14,479 nucleotides of DNA from positions 32,748-47,226 of the forward strand of contig NW_004191595.1 in the NCBI RefSeq assembly GCF_000330505.1. Direction: 5' to 3'. Position numbers and translations under genes: made by a program. Below, piece after piece: positions 1-9,050 of the stretch (the first letter of the stretch is position 1; each line of letters opens with the position of its first letter). Under the pieces are notes generated by a model, which searched no databases, was not told the origin of the DNA, and saw only the letters and a list, made by a program, of their open reading frames with translations. This stretch comes from Entamoeba invadens IP1. Lineage: Eukaryota > Evosea > Mastigamoebida > Endamoebidae.

Positions 1-183
1 CTATATTTTAGACTCAAAAAGTTCAAAGCAGCCAGCAGCCACAAACAAGACATTGCCATTATAAACAAGTTTTTTTGTTCACACTTTTCAAAAGAAAAAT
101 TCCCAAATGAATATAGTTCTTGAAGAAAAACAAATTTCCTTGTTTTTTACAATTAAAAAAGGTGTATTGATTTGTGACTTATA

Positions 184-209
184 CAGTCAAAGTCGCTTAT
201 TTGTGGGTT
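184..209 (+). repeat. Left terminal inverted repeat of the mariner-like element
   Basis: This 26-bp end matches the reverse complement of 980-1005 at 25 of 26 positions; the one difference is G (205) versus A. It is preceded by TA at 182-183. The inverted repeat would be the transposase binding site. Confidence 0.85.
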
Positions 210-979
210 TTCTTGCATAAAAAGCTGTCTATTTGTAGGTTTTGCTAAGAATTTGGAAGAATATTCTTTGATTTATTATAATTATCAAAAATAAATAAAA
301 ATAACCATATTTTTAATTTTTAGTCTTTTAATAAAGTATGCTTGTAAATAGTTGTCCGCTTGACAAAATAAATACACAAAATAAGCCTTAAAAAATAGGA
401 ATTAAAAAAAGTTAGAAAACTAAATAAAATTAAAAATAGTGTTTTTGGAGATTTTTCAACAGTTTCCCGTAATATTCCAGTTTTAACGGTCAAAAAATTT
501 ACTATTACCGTTTTAAGACTGATAATATAATTACAGATATAAGACTAAAGTTTCGACGAATCCTAAGGTTTAGTTTATTATTTGAATACTATTTTAATAA
601 TAATGAACAAGGTTTTCAATTATTTTCAAAAAAACCTCCAAATATAATTCTTATATTTAATTTATACAATGGTATAAAAATTATCAATTATTAGTCGAAA
701 CCTCAGTATTACATATGCAATTATCAATCAAAGAATATTATTAATTATAGTATTTTTTAAATAAAATATAAAAAAATTATTAAATATTGAAACCATTTTA
801 ACAGAAACTTAAAATAATTAGATTAAATGAATTAAAAAAATACAAAAGAAGTCTTATTCCATATTAGATTTTGTTTCAGATACACTCTAAAAATAAAGTT
901 ATTTTAATTGATTTCAATTAATTATTCGGTTTCGAGAAGATACAACCTATTTGTATGTTTTGATTTTGATTGGTCAGTT

Positions 980-1005
980 AACCTACAAATAAGCGACTTT
1001 GACTG
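980..1005 (-). repeat. Right terminal inverted repeat of the mariner-like element
   Basis: This is the inverted partner of 184-209 (25/26 identical). It ends with ...GACTG followed by TA at 1006-1007, mirroring the TA on the left side. Confidence 0.85.
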
Positions 1006-1007
1006 TA

Positions 1008-1694
1008 AATTGAAAAAAAAGTAATTTTATTCAAGAAAGTTGCGCTGTGAAAACCCAGAAGCTAGGATGTGATTACTGAGCATTTTATAATATTTTTGAC
1101 GATACTTGTATGTGTCTTAAGGTATACACTTTAACCACAAAAATTAATATGTGTGAGTGCGTTTCAAGTGAATAGAAGTTTATTAATAAATACATTATTG
1201 TCGATTGTTAATCTATTGAAATCACAATTATTTAAAGCCTAGTATCCCATAAAGGTGACTCATGTACTTAAAATCACAACATATAGTGATGTAGATCTAC
1301 TCAAACACTCATATATACAATTTCAAACATTGAAATGATGTTGATAAAAATGTCATATTTTTATAGCCACAACAACGTGCATGGAGTATACACCGACTCA
1401 TCATTACATGTATTATTATATTAGAATTTTTGTGAAATCGAATAAATATATATTTATTAATTTAATAATATATATTCATGTGTTCTGAATTGATTCTAAT
1501 GTTTTAAACACACGAACTTTTTTCATTTTTGTAATTACATCATATAAATAAATAATGTGTTTTGAAAAGCATCTTAGGTAATTGAGGACTTATTTAGACA
1601 TATTTTAAGTGAAATAAAACCGACTAATTTTATATTTTAACAATAAAATTGAGAAGTGCAAGTACAATAAAAAACAAAAAACTAAATTCAAAGA
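1008..1694. other. AT-rich intergenic region upstream of the BspA gene
   Basis: No coding frame or RNA gene was recognised here. The sequence is A/T-rich with short homopolymer tracts. Its right end holds the presumed promoter of the gene starting at 1695. Confidence 0.6.
1682..1694 (+). promoter_or_regulatory. Possible Entamoeba initiator and very short 5' leader
   Basis: The bases ctaaattca (1682-1690) resemble the known Entamoeba initiator AAAAATTCA and lie directly before the ATG at 1695. Very short 5' leaders are normal in this genus. I saw no convincing TATA-like GTATTTAAA element at the expected -30 distance, so the assignment rests on the initiator and its spacing. Confidence 0.35.
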
Positions 1695-2981
1695 ATGAAG
1701 CAACTTGATGTGTACCATATGATGGTCGTTTCACAATATTTTTCAACGATAAATGACTTAATTGTATTGGAGATGGTGTGTAAAAAGTTTCAAGGAAATA
1801 TGGACAAATTTCACAATAACCCCGTCCCAATAAACACAAAGACAATCAAGTTTTTCCCACACATTGAAACACTCAATTTATGGGACGGTGACGATGAAGT
1901 TTTTGGTAATACAATACTCGATGAAAAGAAACACCAAACAACACACAAACTCGACTTTTACCACATCAATGTTTGGTTTGCAGTGACCTACACTTGCACT
2001 CAACGCCATTTACACACAAATATTTCATTTAAGAATGTTGTATACACAGTAAGTGACAAATATGTCTATAGTGACGATATACCAAGTACAATCAACACGC
2101 TTGGTAATGAGTTGTATATGCGTTCTAAATATGAAACCGTTATAGTACCAAATACAATCACTTCACTCAATAATAACTGTTTTAACTGGTGTGAAAAGTT
2201 AACCGCAATAACACTTTCAAGCAACCTGAGACAAATTGGGAGTTTTTGTTTTAATAGCTGTTTTGCATTGAAAGAACTGAATCTCCCAAAAACAGTCTTA
2301 AAAATCGGACAATGTTTATTAGAAAACTGTTCCCATCTCACATCAATCAGTGTGCCAGAAACACTCACTTCTTTGCCACCGTATTGTTTCCGTTTTTGCA
2401 GTGCGTTGAGCAGTTTTTCGTTTCCTGACCACCTGAAGTCGATTGGCGATTGTTGTTTCCAATTTTGTTCCTCGTTGAAATCAATTGCAATACCCGATTG
2501 TGAGTGTTTTATTGGTAAAAAGGCGTTTGACAATTGCAAAAAGTTGACTTCGTGTTATATTAAAGGAAGAGTCGACACTTTGGGTGAGTTGTGTTTTAAT
2601 TGTTGTGAATCTCTTGTCTCGGTTGACATCACAAGCACGGTTACTAGTATTGGGAAGTCTTGTTTTCTCGATTGTCACATGTTAAAGAATATAAGTCTTC
2701 CTTTACAATTGCAAGAAATACCTTTCGAGTGTTTTTTAAATTGCAAAAATTTGGAAAAAGTTGATATACCCAAAAACGTCAGTGTTTTGGGACCTTGTGC
2801 GTTTAGTCTGTGTACCAAATTACAAACAGTTGTAATACCAAGTCGTGTAAAGTCGATTGGATACAACTGTTTTTATGATTGTCAATCTCTGGAAATCACC
2901 ATACCAAGCACAGTCACGTTGATTGAAAAATGCTGTTTTATGAAGTGCAAAAAGGTAATCAAAGAAAATAAGAATCAATAA
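1695..2981 (+). CDS. BspA-like leucine-rich-repeat protein, intact
   Basis: A 428-residue uninterrupted protein. Residues 1-145 form the N-terminal domain typical of Entamoeba BspA-like proteins, with the landmark KFFPHIETLNLWD at about 52-64. Some describe this domain as F-box-like by position; that is not shown here. From about residue 147 to the end there are about 12 LRR_5/TpLRR-type repeats of roughly 23 residues, with the pattern L..I.IP..V..IG..CF..C. Most repeats carry cysteines in CF..C spacing. No signal peptide and no membrane anchor are visible. In the family these proteins are linked to surface exposure or protein-protein contacts, but the role of this copy is unknown. The start is chosen because it opens the conserved N-terminal domain and lies just after an initiator-like motif. 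It converges with two decayed relatives to its right. Confidence 0.88.
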   Translation: MKQLDVYHMMVVSQYFSTINDLIVLEMVCKKFQGNMDKFHNNPVPINTKTIKFFPHIETLNLWDGDDEVFGNTILDEKKHQTTHKLDFYHINVWFAVTYTCTQRHLHTNISFKNVVYTVSDKYVYSDDIPSTINTLGNELYMRSKYETVIVPNTITSLNNNCFNWCEKLTAITLSSNLRQIGSFCFNSCFALKELNLPKTVLKIGQCLLENCSHLTSISVPETLTSLPPYCFRFCSALSSFSFPDHLKSIGDCCFQFCSSLKSIAIPDCECFIGKKAFDNCKKLTSCYIKGRVDTLGELCFNCCESLVSVDITSTVTSIGKSCFLDCHMLKNISLPLQLQEIPFECFLNCKNLEKVDIPKNVSVLGPCAFSLCTKLQTVVIPSRVKSIGYNCFYDCQSLEITIPSTVTLIEKCCFMKCKKVIKENKNQ

Positions 2982-3576
2982 GTAAAAACAATGTTAAATT
3001 TGGTTGTCAGTATTTTATTATTATTATAATTGAACGATATTAACAATTTAATAATTTGTATATAATAGTTTGTGTATTCAATTGATTATCTATCTAACAT
3101 TTTTATCACTAAATCCAACTTTAACCACACTGTAATAACTTGTTACATTAATATAATAATGATCATTTAAAATTATTGAAAAGTTTCATAACATAGAAGT
3201 AGTAATAGGTTATATGATTCTGAAGTATTAGACCTATACTTTAAAAGTTGGTTGTTATTCATAATAATGATTGTTTGCCCATTTTAAAAATGCCAATTTT
3301 TTTTATTTATTAAAGGAAATTCACTTTCCAGTTGTAATAATTAATATAGAATAAAAATACATTCATCCAACAAAACAATTCTGTAGCTTTTTATCAAGAT
3401 AGAACAGTTGTAATCAAGCTAACCTCAAAAACCACACTTGGAAAACTATTTTTAGGTTTTAATCAAAAATACACACTTTTGGGAAAACAATGATTACTCT
3501 TCTTTCCCACTTTTAAAAAAATTTGACTTAAATAATAAAACACATTAAATTCAATAAAAAATCTGTTATTTTCACG
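2982..3576. other. Intergenic region between convergent BspA genes
   Basis: This AT-rich spacer separates the 3' ends of the plus-strand BspA gene and the minus-strand BspA remnant, so both 3' untranslated regions should lie here. TAATT-like motifs that could serve as polyadenylation signals are common but not distinctive. No gene, RNA or clear repeat was recognised. Confidence 0.55.
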
Positions 3577-4239
3577 TTATTTGTTTCTCACTGTAATTCC
3601 CGACGGGAAGCACTCTCTTCCTCTTTTTCTAATTGATTTTGGTAATTCGACCTCTGTCAGACTTGTGCAATTTTTGAAGCAATAATTTCCAATCGAGAGA
3701 AGACCTTCGTTCAATGTAATTTCTTTCAGTGTTTTACAATTTTCGAAACAGTTGTCTCCAATTGAAGAGACATTACTTGGTATAACAATTTCACGAAGAT
3801 TTTCACATCCTTTGAATGTTTCGATGCCAATCGATTTGACGTATTGACTCACATTGAACTGTTTAAGCGAAGAACACCCTTCAAACAAGCTGTCTCCCAC
3901 ATTTGCTATCCCGTTGCCCGAAATTGTAAGTTCCTTTAATGAACCGCATCCCTTAAACGCGCCCTCACCAATCGTATCTACTTTCGTTGGTATTGTCAAT
4001 TCTGTGAGTGTCGAGTTGTCTTCAAAACAATACGGACCAATGAATGTAAGACCCTTTGGTATCGTAATGCCTCCCAAATCACTACACCCACTAAAGCATT
4101 TATCCCCCAATGAAGCAACACATTTTGGTATTTCAACTACTTGAAGTCTGGTACATCCATTAAAAGTGTTTGTTTTGATCTCTGTAAGACATCCCAATTC
4201 TGAAAATTCCTTATTATACATTGGCATTTGGTCATCTTT
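3577..4239 (-). pseudogene. BspA-like LRR gene remnant lacking its N-terminal domain
   Basis: The open part from the ATG at 4227 gives 216 residues made almost wholly of about nine TpLRR/BspA-type repeats (L..I.IP..V.SIG..CF..C), ending naturally in a short tail after CFPSG. The LRR array starts with KEFSEL, the same junction that follows the N-terminal domain in the neighbouring copy (4456-5226). In-frame homology-like residues extend a few codons past the ATG to about 4239, then a stop is reached and the DNA turns AT-rich. The roughly 115-residue N-terminal domain is therefore missing. It might still be translated from the internal ATG, but 5' truncation is the simpler reading. Because both copies carry KEFSEL, they are not simply two halves of one gene. 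Confidence 0.7.
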
Positions 4240-4455
4240 CGGTCAATTGAAATAATTGTATATTAGTAGTATATATTAATAGCATATATTTATAGTTTAT
4301 TAATAGTTAATTTATAGTTAATTTATAGTTAATTTATAGTTAATTTATAGTATAATTATAATATATTTGTAGTTTATTTATAGTATATTAATAATATAAT
4401 AAATAATTTTAATAGTATATTATTAATATAATAATAATATATATTATAATTAAAA
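4240..4455. other. AT-rich filler between the two broken BspA genes
   Basis: Almost pure A/T sequence rich in ttatag and taatat words, including the 11-bp tandem array at 4307-4350. Similar sequence runs on to about 4555, inside the open end of the next gene. No coding capacity and no clear transposon ends were seen. It probably marks the deletion or rearrangement joint between two BspA copies. Confidence 0.55.
4307..4350. repeat. 11-bp tandem repeat, four copies
   Basis: The unit ttaatttatag repeats four times without change (4307, 4318, 4329, 4340), then breaks into related AT-rich sequence. It is likely a slippage-prone microsatellite-like tract. Confidence 0.9.
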
Positions 4456-5226
4456 TTATAGTTTATTATTTGCTAATAAGTTACACAAATGTATTAAAAA
4501 AGAATAATAAAGTAGATAATCTAGTACATAAAATATAAAATAAAAAAATAGCAAACAGTTGGAAAAGTTTACCAAATCTAAAGCACCACAATCCTGAAAC
4601 GATGAGTCTCCAAGTAAAGTCACTGTTGATGGTATTTCAATGCTGATGAGATTGTTGCATTTAGCGAAACACTCGTCTCCGATTTCAAGGAGATGTTTTG
4701 AGAAGACAACTGAGTCAAGTGACGAACACGAGGAAAAGCACTTATTACCAAGACGTGTGACTGTTTGTGGGACATCAACACTTTTGATATTGTTTTCGTT
4801 TTCAAAACAGCAGTCGTCGAGTGCACTAATGTGTGGAAGTTCGGAAAACTCTTTAAAATTTGAACCATATGTCTTGCGGTCTGTGGCATTGAAAGTGACC
4901 TTCTTTAACACTACACTGTCACTTTGAAGACTTTTTGCTGTTGTGTAATCAACTTCAAAAAGGATGTTGAGATATCTCTTTGATAATATGTCGAAGTCGG
5001 CGAATGTCAAATAGTCGGTCAGCTGTTCGTTATCCCACACGTTGATCTCTGTGGCTTTGGGAAAGAACTTTGAAAGATATTGTGGGGGTATTGGCACTGG
5101 ATTTGATGTGAGAAAAGAAATAGACTGAACAACCTTTTTAGACACCTGAGAAATTTTAACATAGTCGTCTGGAGTTTTGAGGTACTTTAAAACAAGAGTT
5201 AGGTGTGAAGGTTCAAGTTTCGTCAT
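4456..5226 (-). pseudogene. BspA-like LRR gene, 3'-truncated
   Basis: Translation from the ATG at 5226 gives 256 residues. Residues 1 to about 125 are the Entamoeba BspA N-terminal domain, with landmarks NPVPIPPQYLSKFFP and INVWD that parallel the intact gene at 1695. KEFSEL then leads into about four TpLRR repeats with CF..C cysteines. Homology stops abruptly near 4553, after NFSNCLL. The last 30 or so residues are read from AT-rich DNA and form an accidental-looking hydrophobic tail rich in F, Y and L. The family normally has many more repeats, so the 3' part of the gene is lost. A shortened protein could still be made. Its promoter side looks intact. Confidence 0.72.
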
Positions 5227-5249
5227 TTTTTGTATTTCTTTGGTATCGA

Positions 5250-5260
5250 TTTAAAGTTCG
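5250..5260 (-). promoter_or_regulatory. TATA-like and GAAC-like core promoter elements
   Basis: On the minus strand CGAACTTTAAA lies about 24 to 34 bases before the ATG at 5226. GAACT matches the core of the Entamoeba GAAC element, and CTTTAAA resembles the genus TATA-like element GTATTTAAA. The spacing fits a short leader. The identification is by motif similarity only. Confidence 0.4.
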
Positions 5261-5711
5261 TTTTCGAATTTTTTTTTAATTATTTATTAAATGACTTATG
5301 TTAATAATCAATTGGATGTTTTTTAATATTCATCTTATTTATCTCTGTATGATTCTTAAATTTTGATATATTATTTTGTTCTCTGTAAATATCAATGAAG
5401 CGAATTAAATATTAATTACAATGCCAATTTTGAAATAAAAATATATATTATAAAAAATCGTTAAACTCGATAAATCCAACTTGAAATGGTTTTAATTATT
5501 TGTAAAGTAAAAGAAAAAGAACCTTAGCTTAGAAAATGTACTTTACCCAATAAAAGTACTTGTTATTTTCTTTAAAAACACGGGATTTTAATTAAAAAAC
5601 AAATATTTTAGAAAAATGATTTTTATATATATATAAAGTCATTCAGAATAAGTGTGCAACTTTATTTTTTCTTTGTTTTTTACTCACAACAAAGGCGAAA
5701 CTCTATTTTTC

Positions 5712-5733
5712 AACAATAACAATAACAATAACA
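5712..5733. repeat. AACAAT simple repeat
   Basis: The hexamer aacaat is repeated between three and four times without interruption. It is a short microsatellite in non-coding DNA. Confidence 0.85.
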
Positions 5734-6022
5734 AAAAGTGGAATTATGTTATCAATCAACATAAAATATAACTCGATATTTAAATGATAAGTTCAACTGC
5801 TTGTTAAATTAAAAAGCATAAAAATTCCAAAATTCCAATTGTCATACAAAACGAATAAAAAGGCGTTGTATATCGATTGTGGATAAAACAGATGTTAAAC
5901 ATCTCTTTATAAAAAAAATAAGAAAAGCCAATTTGTGTGATTCAAAGATTTTCTCGCTGCAAAATTTTGGTAAACAGGAGAAAGTTGAATGGTGCAACCC
6001 AAAAATTCAATTGAGAAAAATT

Positions 6023-6160
6023 GTGCAACTTTAGTTATAGTTTAGTTATAGTATATTAATTAGAGTAATAGTTTTAAAGAATTTTGTTTGTGTTTTCTTG
6101 TTTTGTTTAATTAAAACATATAATTTTTTTACTATAATTATACTATAAACAAAGTTGCAC
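6023..6160. repeat. 31-bp inverted repeat around a 76-bp spacer
   Basis: The arm 6023-6053 (starting gtgcaacttt) matches the reverse complement of 6130-6160 at 27 of 31 positions. The spacer is AT-rich and non-coding. The structure could fold as a cruciform or hairpin, or be the two ends of a 138-bp miniature element. No target duplication is visible at its edges. Confidence 0.7.
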
Positions 6161-6737
6161 TGACACGTCAAAATTGCACGGTTTTAAAATTGACTTTATA
6201 TAGTTTATCAGTTTAATTAACAATAGAAAATAATTAATTTTCTTTGGGCTAAGGTTCATTTGCTTGGCAAAGGTTGATCACCCAACTGTATTAATAATTT
6301 ATAATTGCAATAAATTTTGTGATTGTATGACAATGAAAAGATTGTTGATGTGCTTGAATTATCACTTTAATTATTATAATACAACAAGTGTTGTTATTAT
6401 TTGATATTCTTAAGAATGGACTTAAAACAATAAAAGGAATAAAAATCATACAATAAAAAACTATCAAATGTTTACTATAAAAAACAAGAGTTTTTATACT
6501 CTAGTTTTTGTTCTACCTTATAGTCAAATCAAAATTATTTTGAATACTTAATTGTTTTAACAATTAAATACACCTTTTAATATGAAAAAGATTAAAGTTT
6601 AATGAGAAACAAATCTTGCAACAAATTCCAAATTCGTATATGCAAACAAATCAATTGTGTTAAAACTCAAAAAACACAAATTTAAATTTATGAATAGAAA
6701 GTAAATTGAGATCTTTATAATACAAAAGTAATTTAAA

Positions 6738-9017
6738 ATGGATAACATAGAACTTGACATTCATAAAGACGATTCTGAAGACATTGGTATTTTAAACACA
6801 AAGAAACATTTTTCTGCTTTACAAGATGGTGAGAAAGATGACATCAATTTTGACACTGTAAAAACGCCCGATATTAAAATTGAAAGTGGGTCTGAAAACT
6901 TCTTCAAAATGTTTCGTTTTTTTGAAACAATAGACCAAATTTTATTGTTTTGGGGATTAGTGGGGTCACTTCTTGTTGGGATATTAGACCCACTCGTAGT
7001 ACTAATTCTAGGAAACGTTTTTGATGCTTTCAATGTGACTGGGAGTGGTGGGGTAGATGTAAATACCCTTCCACTTACCGAGCAATATGCTATGAATAGA
7101 CGTATCGTTTGTATTTAATCCTTTATATAATTATACTATAATTATATTAATTTATTATAAATTAAACTATATTTTTTGTTGGTATATATAGTTTTTATTA
7201 TTATTTAAATTTAGTTTAATTAAATTACTCTAATAAATTATATATTATATATATAATATAATAAAATTTAAATCTAGTTAAGTTTAAATCAAATCAAATA
7301 ATTAATAATAAAAGTATATAATAAATAATAAATAAATTATATTATAGTTTAGTATAGATTAGTATACTATTTTAATAAGACAACAAGTTTTAACAAACAG
7401 TTTGATTCAGTTTCATCTTCTGTCAATACTTTGGTACTTCGTTTGTTATTTATTTCACTAGGATGTGCTGTTGGTCGATTAATAAGTCGATTTTGTCTGT
7501 TCACTGTTTCTGAGCGACAAGGCATTAAACTTCGTAAGCTGTATATGTCGTCTTTGATACATCAAGATGCTGCTTTCTATGACTTTCACGACTTTGGGAG
7601 TCTCACATCATCTATTGCGACAGACGTCCAACTTATTCAGGAAGGTTTCTCATACAAACTTGGTCTTTTAATAGAAGCCTTTGCGATTCCAATAACTGGT
7701 TTTGTCATTGGATTTATAGAGTGTTGGGACTTGACTTTAGTGATTCTCTCATCCCTTCCTTTTGTGGTGTTAAGTACCTCATTCATTGGGTTTTCTGCTA
7801 AAAAGACGACGGAAAAGAGTCAAGTGTATGACACCAAAGCAAGTTCCATAGCCGAGTCGACGCTTGGCAATATTCGAACAGTTCAAGCCTTTGGACAATA
7901 TCACAATTTCTGTGAGAATTACAAAGAAAACATATTCAAAGGACTCAATTGGTGTATTTTACGAGGAAATTGTATAGGGCTTGGGATGGGCTTTTTTATG
8001 TTTGTTAATTTGTGTACTTTTGCACTCGGCCTCTTCTATGGGACACTTGTGATCAGTGGAAGAGGTGGTTCCCATAATGTAACGACTGGGCAGATCTTTA
8101 CTGTGTTTACTGTGGTCATCAAGGCAACGATGTCACTCTCATCAATTTCAACACCAATTTCAGCAATTTCTATTGCAAGGGTTTCGGCTTTTAAGATATT
8201 CAAAATGATTGATAGGAAGCCGGATATAGACGCAAACAACGTAAATGGATTTACCCCGACACAATGTGACGGGACGATTAAATTTGAAGACGTCAAATTT
8301 TCATATCCCAGTCGAAAAGAAGTGGACGTGCTGAAAGGATTTGAACTCGAAATTAACAAGGGAGAAATAGTGGCGATTGTGGGAGCGTCTGGGTGTGGGA
8401 AAAGCACTTTAATTCAGTTGATCCAACGCAATTATGATGTCACGAAAGGGTCAATTAAAGTCGATGGACAAGACGTGAGAGAACTCAATTTGAAATGGCT
8501 CAGAGAACAAATTGGGATTGTTAAACAAGAGCCAATTTTGTTTGAACTTTCTATTAAAGAAAACATCATTTTGGGTGCAAAAGAGGGCGATGAAATTAAT
8601 GAGGAAGAAATAGTGGAAGTATGTAAGAGGGCTAATTGCCACGACTTTATCAGTGGGATGCCAGATGGGTATGACACACTTGTTGGGGAAAGAGGAAGTC
8701 AGTTGTCTGGTGGACAAAAGCAGCGAATTGCAATTGCACGAGCACTTATTAGAAACCCAAAAGTACTTCTACTCGACGAGGCGACAAGTGCACTTGACGC
8801 CGAGAGCGAAAGTGTCGTGCAAAATGCACTTGAAAATGCAGCAAAAGGAAGAACAACAATTGTTGTTGCTCACAAACTGTCAACTATCAAAAACGCAGAC
8901 AAAATCTGCGTGTTACAAGATGGACAAATTGTCGAATGCGGTAAACACGACGAATTGATGACGCTGAAGGGAGTATATTACAACTTGGTCAGAAAACAAG
9001 TTATAAATGAAATTTAA
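6738..9017 (+). CDS. ABCB/P-glycoprotein-type half transporter (two exons)
   Basis: Proposed model: exons 6738-7106 and 7353-9017, giving 677 residues. It would be an ATP-driven membrane exporter; the substrate is unknown. The cytosolic N-terminus (1-65) leads to TM1 (about 70-93) and an outer loop with an NVT glycosylation site (99-101). TM2 to TM6 follow in exon 2. The nucleotide-binding domain is complete: Walker A GASGCGKST (467-475), Q-loop Q515, signature LSGGQ (574-578), Walker B LLLDE with D598/E599, and H-loop H630. It ends 40-odd residues later. Entamoeba P-glycoproteins are usually about 1,300 residues with two such halves, so this is either a true half transporter acting as a dimer or a gene reduced to its first half. 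Without splicing, the first frame would stop at 7118 and lose the nucleotide-binding domain. A LINE starts just after the stop. Confidence 0.8.
7107..7352 (+). other. Probable spliceosomal intron in the ABC transporter gene
   Basis: The interval begins with GTTTGT, the Entamoeba donor consensus, and ends with TAG (7350-7352). Removing it joins two frames in phase 0, between residue 123 and the next codon. The interior is almost pure A/T and full of stops, unlike the flanking exons. At 246 bp it is long for this genus, where introns are usually well under 150 bp. Three other nearby TAG acceptors put the frames out of phase. An AAG at 7377-7379 would also keep phase and cannot be excluded. The junction lies in the loop between TM1 and TM2, where length is tolerant. 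The alternative is an insertion that inactivates the gene. Confidence 0.62.
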
Positions 9018-9029
9018 CAAAATTATTTT

Positions 9030-9050
9030 GTAAAAATTGTTAAAATTAAT
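9030..9050 (+). repeat. Left copy of the LINE target-site duplication
   Basis: These 21 bp match 14098-14118 in the same orientation with one mismatch (A at 9034, T at 14102). The shared core aattgttaaaattaat is identical over 16 bp. It lies 12 bp after the ABC transporter stop codon. Direct repeats of this kind flank target-primed LINE insertions. Confidence 0.82.

Larger units (their letters stand above)
184..1005. mobile_element. Non-autonomous Tc1/mariner/pogo-type DNA transposon (MITE-like)
   Basis: The ends are inverted repeats of 26 bp with one mismatch: the left end starts CAGTCAAAGTCGCTTATTTG and the right end is its reverse complement. A TA dinucleotide lies immediately outside each end (182-183 and 1006-1007). 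A TA target duplication plus a CAGT start is the known signature of the Tc1/mariner/pogo superfamily. The 822-bp interior is AT-rich and has no open frame resembling a transposase, so the copy would depend on a transposase made elsewhere. A second, subterminal motif ctatttgta(g/t)gtttt occurs near both ends (229-243 and 947-961) in direct orientation and resembles the inner part of the left terminal repeat. Tc1/mariner-like elements are known from E. invadens; the exact family was not determined. Confidence 0.82.
5629..6203. mobile_element. Possible MITE-like element with imperfect inverted ends
   Basis: The sequence tatataaagtca near 5630-5641 recurs as its reverse complement near 6191-6202. 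Going inwards, both arms then carry a GTGCAA motif (5654 and 6174-6179, reversed) at similar distance. The ends abut TA-rich sequence, so a TA or TATA duplication is possible but cannot be distinguished from background. There is no coding content. The arms beyond the first 12 bp are only loosely similar, so this remains a candidate. Confidence 0.3.
5227..6737. other. Long intergenic region upstream of the ABC transporter
   Basis: About 1.5 kb separates the divergent BspA remnant and the ABC transporter gene. No reading frame with recognisable content was found. It contains a simple repeat (5712-5733), a candidate inverted-repeat element (5629-6203) and a strong internal inverted repeat (6023-6160). 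The bases just before 6738 are A/T-rich, without a promoter motif I would defend. Confidence 0.6.

Noticed and set aside
1..1694. tRNA or other structured RNA gene in the left gene-free region
   Set aside because: No cloverleaf arms or conserved tRNA box sequences were recognised in the A/T-rich DNA; the only strong structure is the transposon ends.
2066..2866. Three minus-strand open frames inside the BspA gene
   Set aside because: They are complements of the LRR coding sequence with no domain features, and the plus-strand frame explains the region.
4240..4556. An intron joining the two minus-strand BspA parts (GTTTGC donor near 4557)
   Set aside because: GTTTGC resembles the donor and an AAG at 4234-4236 would keep frame, but no in-phase TAG acceptor exists, the interval would be over 300 bp, and both parts carry the KEFSEL junction, which would then appear in mid-array.
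7119..7352. An AT-rich transposon common to the ABC gap and the BspA gap
   Set aside because: Both stretches share ttatagtata-like words, but only by composition. No shared ends, inverted repeats or target duplications were found.
8653..8958. A 101-residue plus-strand frame inside the ABC nucleotide-binding domain
   Set aside because: It overlaps the Walker B and signature coding sequence in another frame and has no motif of its own.
9018..9050. A LINE 3' poly(A) or continuation of the element to the ABC stop codon
   Set aside because: The bases 9030-9050 are repeated on the far side of the element, so they belong to the target site and not to the LINE.
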